Source of the DNA: Catellatospora tritici
GTDB taxonomy: Bacteria; Actinomycetota; Actinomycetes; Mycobacteriales; Micromonosporaceae
NCBI RefSeq assembly: GCF_019083965.1
Contig: NZ_JAHRCY010000002.1
Coordinates: 682,001 to 746,000 of the forward strand
Direction: 5' to 3'
DNA: 64,000 nt
A program made the translations under genes and the position numbers. The notes under the pieces are model-generated. The model worked only from the letters and a program-made list of their open reading frames with translations, had not been told where the DNA came from and made no database searches. This document shows positions 59,360-64,000 of the stretch, in pieces (the first letter of the stretch is position 1; each line of letters begins with the position of its first letter).

Positions 59360-61108
59360 ATGTTGTGCCACGCCTGCCACGTGCACCTGCGCCGGGACTA
59401 CCCCTACTGCCTGCACTGCGGCACGCTGCGCAAGGGCGCCAAAGTGGAGGCCTACGCCGCGCCTGAGCTGCGCTGGGACACCCCGGCCGGATCGCGGACG
59501 CTGGAGCTGGTCAAACCGGTCACCACCATCGGCCGCAGCGCCGACAACGACGTGGTGCTCGACGACGGCAGCGTCTCGCGCGCCCACGCCCGGGTGACCC
59601 GCACCGCCAACGGCTTCGAGATCGAAGACCTGAACTCCTTCAACGGCACCACCGTCGCCGGATACACAATGCACGGCAACGCCATGCTGCTCACCGACGA
59701 GATCGAGCTGCACGTCGGCGACGTGCCGGTGCGGTTCGCGCAGCCGCGCAGCGCCGCGATCGGCTCCAAGACCATGGTGGCCGGGGTCGAGCACAGCATG
59801 CTGCTGCAGCCGCAGCCCGCGCAGCCCGGCCTGCCCGAGCCCGCGCCCACCGCGGGCGGCCCGCTGTCGGCGCGGCCGAAGCGGCGCAGCGGTTGGGCGC
59901 TCAAGCAGGTGCCCGACGTGCGCGGCGACCAGCAGTGGGTGCTGCGCAACACCCGCTCCGGGCAGTATCTGCAGCTCGACGAGCGCGACGTGTTCCTGTG
60001 GCACCAGCTCGACGGCGAGAACACCGTACGAGACCTGCTGTTCGCGTACGCGCAGAAGTTCGGCGAGCTCGCCCTGCCCCGCATCGAGCGCACCCTGGAT
60101 ACCTTCGCCGCGCTGGAACTCGTGCGCGGCGTGCACGGCCAGCGCGAACCGGAGAAGCCGCCGCTGCTCAAGCGGATCGGCCGCGCGGTGCTGCACGCGC
60201 TGCTGCGCATGGAGCTGTCCATCAAGGGACTGGACGGCTTCTTCGGGGGGCTGTACCGGGCGTTCGGCTGGCGCTTCTTCACGCGTACCGGCGTGGCCCT
60301 GCTCTGGATCGTGATCGCGGTGGGGCTGTATGCCGCCGTGGTGGCCGGCGCCGAGCAGAACCTGTTCGACATCCGGGGCGCCGGGGTGGGCGGCGTCGTC
60401 GCGGTCGGCCTCGGGTACCTGCTCGCGCTGATGGTGCACGAGTCGGCGCACGCGCTGGCGGTGAAGTCGTACGGCCGCACCGTGACCCGGGGCGGGTTCA
60501 TGCTGATGATGGGCATGCCGTTCGCCTTTGTGGACACTTCGGACATGTGGTTCGGCAGCCGCTGGTCCCGCATCGTGGTGACCCTGTCCGGGCCGCTGTC
60601 GACCGCGGCGATCGCGGGCATGTGCGCGATGACCGCCGCCTGGGTGCCCGAGCCGCGCGTGGCCGGGGTCGCCTACCAGCTGGCCTTCGGGCTCTACCTG
60701 AACACGCTGTACAACCTCAATCCGCTGATGCCGCTGGACGGCTACCAGGCGCTCGCGGACGGGCTGCGGCTGCCGCGCCTGCGCGAGGAGGCGGCGGCGT
60801 ACTTCACCAGGGGCATCTGGGCCGATCTGAAGGCCGGGCGCAGGCCGGGCCTGCGCCAGGTGGGCATGGCCGCCTACGGCATGGCCGCCGTCGGCGGGAC
60901 CGGCCTGTTCGTGCTGCTGGGCTTCCTGGCCTGGCGTGACCGCCTCGGCGGCCTGGTCGACCGCTATCTGCCGCCCGGCATCGACATCGTGGTGATCGTG
61001 CTGCTCATCGGCCTGATCATGTTCCCGGTCTGGTACCGGCTGTTCCGCAAGCTGGTCGGCTTCGTCAAGTCCCGCCGCAGCACGGCGCCAGCGGAGGCGT
61101 CGGCATGA
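59360..61108 (+). CDS. Zinc ribbon - FHA - PqqD-like - M50 intramembrane metalloprotease fusion
   Basis: A 582-residue protein. Residues 1-22 form a zinc ribbon (CHAC and CLHC). About 40-125 is an FHA domain with the phosphothreonine-binding residues GRSADNDVV, SRAH and LNSFNGT. About 192-258 is PqqD-like (WVLRNTRSGQYLQLDERDVF, FLWHQLDGENTVRDL), the fold of RiPP recognition elements. About 300-565 is an M50 site-2-protease-like membrane domain with HESAH (about 360-364) and NPLMPLDGY carrying the third zinc ligand Asp (about 460). GAGAGG precedes the ATG. It would read kinase output through FHA and bind the leader through the PqqD part. These functions are inferred from the domains. Confidence 0.85.
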   Translation: MLCHACHVHLRRDYPYCLHCGTLRKGAKVEAYAAPELRWDTPAGSRTLELVKPVTTIGRSADNDVVLDDGSVSRAHARVTRTANGFEIEDLNSFNGTTVAGYTMHGNAMLLTDEIELHVGDVPVRFAQPRSAAIGSKTMVAGVEHSMLLQPQPAQPGLPEPAPTAGGPLSARPKRRSGWALKQVPDVRGDQQWVLRNTRSGQYLQLDERDVFLWHQLDGENTVRDLLFAYAQKFGELALPRIERTLDTFAALELVRGVHGQREPEKPPLLKRIGRAVLHALLRMELSIKGLDGFFGGLYRAFGWRFFTRTGVALLWIVIAVGLYAAVVAGAEQNLFDIRGAGVGGVVAVGLGYLLALMVHESAHALAVKSYGRTVTRGGFMLMMGMPFAFVDTSDMWFGSRWSRIVVTLSGPLSTAAIAGMCAMTAAWVPEPRVAGVAYQLAFGLYLNTLYNLNPLMPLDGYQALADGLRLPRLREEAAAYFTRGIWADLKAGRRPGLRQVGMAAYGMAAVGGTGLFVLLGFLAWRDRLGGLVDRYLPPGIDIVVIVLLIGLIMFPVWYRLFRKLVGFVKSRRSTAPAEASA

Positions 61109-61145
61109 GCGGGCAAGGCTTTCTGAAGGGTATGAGGGGGACGGC

Positions 61146-62735
61146 ATGAACATGCCGATGTGGACCGTGCCCGGGTACACCGAGATCCGCGAGCTGGGCC
61201 GGGGGGCCTCGGGGCTGGTGGTGCTCGCGCAGCACGACGCCACCCAGGTGAAGGTCGCCATCAAGTACCTGGCCGAGCACCTGCGCGGCGATGAGGAGTT
61301 CATCCGCGCGTTCCGGGCCGAGGCCCGGATCATGTCCGAGGTGGACTCGCCCGAGGTCGCCCGCCTGTACGAGTACGTCGAGTCGCCCGACGGCGCGGCG
61401 ATCGTGATGGAGCTGGTCGAGGGTGTGGCGCTGCGCGCCATCCTGCGCGAGCAGGGGCCCACCGAGCCGCAGGCGGCGCTGGTGGTGCTCAAGGGCTCGC
61501 TGCTGGGCCTGGCCGCCGCGCACACCCGGGGCGTGGTGCACCGCGACTACAAGCCGGAGAACGTGCTGGTCAACGGGGAAGGCCAGAGCAAGCTGGCCGA
61601 CTTCGGCATCGCGGCGCGCAGCGGGCGGCAGGGGCCGCTGGCCGGTACGCCGTCATACATGGCGCCGGAGCAGTGGGCCGGGGCGGCCGCCAGCCCGTCC
61701 ACCGACATCTACGCCGCCACCGCCACCTTCTTCGAGTGCCTCGTCGGCAGGCCGCCGTATCGGGCACCGGGCGACCTGGCCGGGCTGCGCCGCCAGCACG
61801 AGCAGGCACCGGTGCCGGTCGACGACGTGCCCGAGGCGGTACGGGGCCTGGTGCGCCGAGGTCTGGCCAAGGACCCGCGGCAGCGTCCCCGGGACGCGGA
61901 GACATTCCTGCACGAGCTGGAGGCGGTCGCCGGGGCCGGATACGGCCCGGAGTGGGAGGAGGACGGCCGGGGCAAGCTGGCCCGGCGCGCGCTGCTGCTG
62001 GCGTTGCTGTTCCCGCTGGCGGGCATGCAGGCCGACGCCAGCGCGGTCGCCACCACCATCCTGGGCATGTCCAAGCGCGCCTTCTGGGTGCTCACCGCCT
62101 GCGTGACCGCCCTGGTGCTGGGCGCCGCCGGAGTCGGCTTCGCCAACCTGAGCAACAACCCGCCACCCGCGCCACCGATCTCCTCCCCCAGCCCGTCGGC
62201 TCTCCCGTCACCGGCGCCCTCGGTCGAGCCGTCGCCGTCCCCGTCGGTGGAGCCGTCGCCGAGCGCATCGCCCTCAGCGTCGCCGTCGCCCGGCCCGAAG
62301 CCGAGCCCCAGCAAGAAGCCCAGCCCGAAGCCATCCCCCAAACCGTCACCAACCCCGAACTCCGTGATTCGACTCAGCCTCGGTGGTTTCTGCTGGTACA
62401 GCAAGCCCGACTGCAGCTCGGAAAGCATTTCCTACAACACCGGTGGAGTGACCCGTGAGGTGCTCACGGTCGCCACGGATCGTCCAGACCCATTCGTCCT
62501 TACCTTCACATATGTCCAGGTAAGCGCGAGGGGCGGCGCAATCGGAACACCGCATGTGGAGACACTGCAGGTGCCCGGAGGAAAGACCGTCAACGAGATC
62601 ACGCACTACGGGAACGCGTCCTCGCTCTATATGGACTGCTCGGGAACGTACCGCATTCGACTTATCGTTACGGCTAACATTCCTGGACCCACCAGTGGGG
62701 CCCTCACCATCATCGACGACCCTTGCCTAAGGTGA
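61146..62735 (+). CDS. Transmembrane Ser/Thr protein kinase
   Basis: A 529-residue Hanks-type kinase with all key residues: the glycine loop LGRGASGLVVLA, ATP-binding Lys in VKVAIKYL (about 39), HRDYKPENV (about 130) and DFGIA (about 151), followed by GTPSYMAPEQW. About 310-335 is a membrane helix (FWVLTACVTALVLGAAGVGF), then a Ser/Pro-rich stalk (PSPSPSVEPSPS type) and an outer domain of about 130 residues with four cysteines, not of the PASTA type. GAGGGGG precedes the ATG. It likely phosphorylates a partner recognised by the FHA protein encoded 37 nt upstream. Confidence 0.92.
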   Translation: MNMPMWTVPGYTEIRELGRGASGLVVLAQHDATQVKVAIKYLAEHLRGDEEFIRAFRAEARIMSEVDSPEVARLYEYVESPDGAAIVMELVEGVALRAILREQGPTEPQAALVVLKGSLLGLAAAHTRGVVHRDYKPENVLVNGEGQSKLADFGIAARSGRQGPLAGTPSYMAPEQWAGAAASPSTDIYAATATFFECLVGRPPYRAPGDLAGLRRQHEQAPVPVDDVPEAVRGLVRRGLAKDPRQRPRDAETFLHELEAVAGAGYGPEWEEDGRGKLARRALLLALLFPLAGMQADASAVATTILGMSKRAFWVLTACVTALVLGAAGVGFANLSNNPPPAPPISSPSPSALPSPAPSVEPSPSPSVEPSPSASPSASPSPGPKPSPSKKPSPKPSPKPSPTPNSVIRLSLGGFCWYSKPDCSSESISYNTGGVTREVLTVATDRPDPFVLTFTYVQVSARGGAIGTPHVETLQVPGGKTVNEITHYGNASSLYMDCSGTYRIRLIVTANIPGPTSGALTIIDDPCLR

Positions 62736-62750
62736 AAGGACGGCTCCGCC

Positions 62751-64000
62751 GTGGCGGACATGATCGGCGGTAAGTACACCGTGCGGGGGCAGGGGCGGGC
62801 CGGACGGCTCGGCACCTGGCACCTGCTGTCCACCGCGGACGGCAAGGTGCGCGGCGGGGTGCGGCTGGAGGAGCGCGCCCTGGCCGATCAGGCGACCGCG
62901 CAGCGGGTGGGCCAGGTGGTGCAGACCGTGGCGGCGCTGCGCCTGCCCGGCCTGCTCAACGTGACCGAGCAGCTCGTCGACGGCCGGTACACCTGGCTGA
63001 TCACGTCGGCGTCCCCGACGCCGACGCTGGCGCAGGTGTTCGGCGCCAACGTGTCGATGCCGCCCGCCACGGCGCTGCTGATCGCCACGGACACCGCGCA
63101 GACGCTACTCAAGCTGCATCAGGCGGGGCTCGCCCACGGCGACCTCCAGCCGAACACCGTCGTGCTCAGCGGCGCCGGTGCGGCTCTGCTCGCCGAGACC
63201 GGATACGCCCCCGCGCTGGCGGGCGACACCCCGGGCCCGGGTCACGACGCGACCGCCTGGGCGCGCATGCTGAATGACCTGGCCACCCGCAACACCGATC
63301 CGGCCGTGGCGCAGCTGCTGCGGCAGGCGGCGCAGCAGGCCGAGGCGACCGGCGGCAGCGCCGGGTTGACCGCAGCACTGTCGGTGCTGACCGCGGGCGG
63401 CGCGAAGGTGGCCGGCTTCGGCGACCGCGAGCCGATCAAGTCGCTGGCCGCGAACGCGTTCGCGGCGGCGGCAGGCGCGGTGGTGACGAAAGCCCCGCCG
63501 GTGGCGCTGCCGCCGGTGGAGCCCGGCAGTGAGGCGACGGTACAGCTGATCGGCGGTTCGCACTCGGCCCCGGTGCCGCCCCGGCAGGCATCCGCCGGGG
63601 TCCCGGCGCAGGCAGCACCGCAGGCGGCGGCTGCTCCGGGCGTACCCCCGCAGCAGCCCGCGCCGCCGGTGCCCGCACCCGCCGTGGCGCCGGACGGAGC
63701 CACCCGCCTGGGCAACCGGGCCGCCGAGGAGCAGCGTCGGGTCGCCAGCCAGGAGCCGGGCCGGGGCGCACCGGCATCGGCGCAGCCCGATGTCAACCTG
63801 CGCTTCGGCCAGGGCGTGCCGCCCGCGCCGCCCGCCTGGCAGCTCGCGGCGGCCAGCGCCCCACCCCGACCCAAGCGGTCGATGTGGAAGCGGATCACCG
63901 CGTTCGTGAGCGCGCTGAGCACGGTCGCGCTGCTGGTGGTGGCCGGGATCCTGGTCTGGCAGTGGTGGCAGTCGCGGCACGCCGCGCCGGTGGCGGTGAC
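62751..64000 (+). CDS. Transmembrane pseudokinase (incomplete at window end)
   Basis: An open frame of 416 codons running off the window. GTG 62751 (VADMIGGKYTV) has AAAGGA 10 nt upstream. The N-terminal 230 residues follow the kinase fold (GKYTVRGQGRAGRLGTWHLL, LLKLHQAGLAHGDLQPNTVV), but HRD is HGD, the DFG motif is absent (LLAETGYAP), and the usual VAIK lysine is replaced (GGVRLEE). It is thus a predicted pseudokinase. A Pro/Ala-rich linker follows, then one membrane helix (about 382-405, TAFVSALSTVALLVVAGILV) and the start of an outer part. The 15-nt gap to the active kinase indicates co-expression, perhaps as its regulator. Confidence 0.83.
   Translation, partial: MADMIGGKYTVRGQGRAGRLGTWHLLSTADGKVRGGVRLEERALADQATAQRVGQVVQTVAALRLPGLLNVTEQLVDGRYTWLITSASPTPTLAQVFGANVSMPPATALLIATDTAQTLLKLHQAGLAHGDLQPNTVVLSGAGAALLAETGYAPALAGDTPGPGHDATAWARMLNDLATRNTDPAVAQLLRQAAQQAEATGGSAGLTAALSVLTAGGAKVAGFGDREPIKSLAANAFAAAAGAVVTKAPPVALPPVEPGSEATVQLIGGSHSAPVPPRQASAGVPAQAAPQAAAAPGVPPQQPAPPVPAPAVAPDGATRLGNRAAEEQRRVASQEPGRGAPASAQPDVNLRFGQGVPPAPPAWQLAAASAPPRPKRSMWKRITAFVSALSTVALLVVAGILVWQWWQSRHAAPVAV

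Noticed and set aside
58607-61525. Minus-strand frame of over 970 codons opposite the leader, protease and kinase genes
   Set aside because: It spans three convincing plus-strand genes and a hairpin, and its composition is that of antisense sequence.

Overview
This 64 kb window is chromosomal DNA from a high-GC actinobacterium, most probably Micromonosporaceae (Micromonospora/Actinoplanes/Catellatospora type). The evidence is the strong G/C bias at third codon positions, frequent GTG starts, the bldN-rsbN developmental sigma locus, the actinobacterial ribosomal protein bS22, an actinobacterial rex-hemACDB operon, and several families of dispersed palindromic repeats in intergenic DNA. I saw no tRNA, rRNA, CRISPR array, insertion sequence or prophage. 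Most of the window is ordinary core genome; accessory signals are concentrated at 17.3-17.9, 24.5-25.0, 40.5-46.4 and 56-64 kb.

Layout. 0-2.5 kb: fatty acid hydroxylase, SRPBCC protein, DivIVA-domain protein and a solitary nuoA. 2.5-4.3 kb: an ECF sigma factor fused to a membrane segment and an extracytoplasmic domain. 4.5-7.5 kb: korAB (2-oxoacid:ferredoxin oxidoreductase). 7.7-10.4 kb: a SigE-family sigma factor with a membrane partner, then a Gln/Gly/Tyr-rich membrane protein. 10.6-18.8 kb: secreted phospholipase A2, a cyclase-ATPase-TPR regulator, lytic transglycosylase, GNAT, FmdB, DUF402, a repeat-filled spacer, an HTH protein and a VOC protein. 18.8-24.6 kb: rex-hemA-hemC-hemD-hemB under a visible Rex operator. 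25-27.5 kb: HAD phosphatase, glutaredoxin, acyl-CoA ligase. 27.9-34.7 kb: the bldN-rsbN region with HAD-IB, beta-propeller, acyltransferase, epimerase, bS22 and excisionase-like HTH. 34.8-42.2 kb: membrane zinc protease, proline dehydrogenase, CGNR protein, TIM-barrel isomerase, Ppx/GppA, a Cys-rich protein and a Doc toxin-antitoxin pair. 42.2-45.1 kb: phoP-phoR divergent from phoU with GTTCACC Pho-box repeats between. 45.1-46.4 kb: an AbiEi/DUF559 gene bracketed by two 65-bp hairpins. 46.4-51.1 kb: ngcEFG-type sugar ABC importer and its RpiR regulator. 51.2-55.1 kb: three tandem MFS exporters. 55.2-56.0 kb: phosphoglycerate mutase.

The most unusual part is 56.4-64.0 kb (cut by the window end). 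It holds a LuxR-type regulator without an ATPase P-loop, divergent from a protein with an NHLP/Os1348-like RiPP leader domain fused to a Pro/Asp-rich, His/Ser/Gly-repeat region and a C-terminal glycine-zipper membrane helix. Then come a zinc-ribbon/FHA/PqqD-like/M50 intramembrane metalloprotease, an active-looking transmembrane Ser/Thr kinase, and a transmembrane pseudokinase. Leader, leader-binding-type domain, phosphothreonine reader, protease and kinase in one locus suggest a phosphorylation-gated peptide processing or secretion system. This is an inference from domain content.

Other themes are many apparently leaderless promoters (a -10 hexamer 6-7 nt before the start codon in ten genes), a 100-bp sequence present as two identical inverted copies 15.3 kb apart, and small open frames linking bldN and rsbN by 4-nt overlaps.
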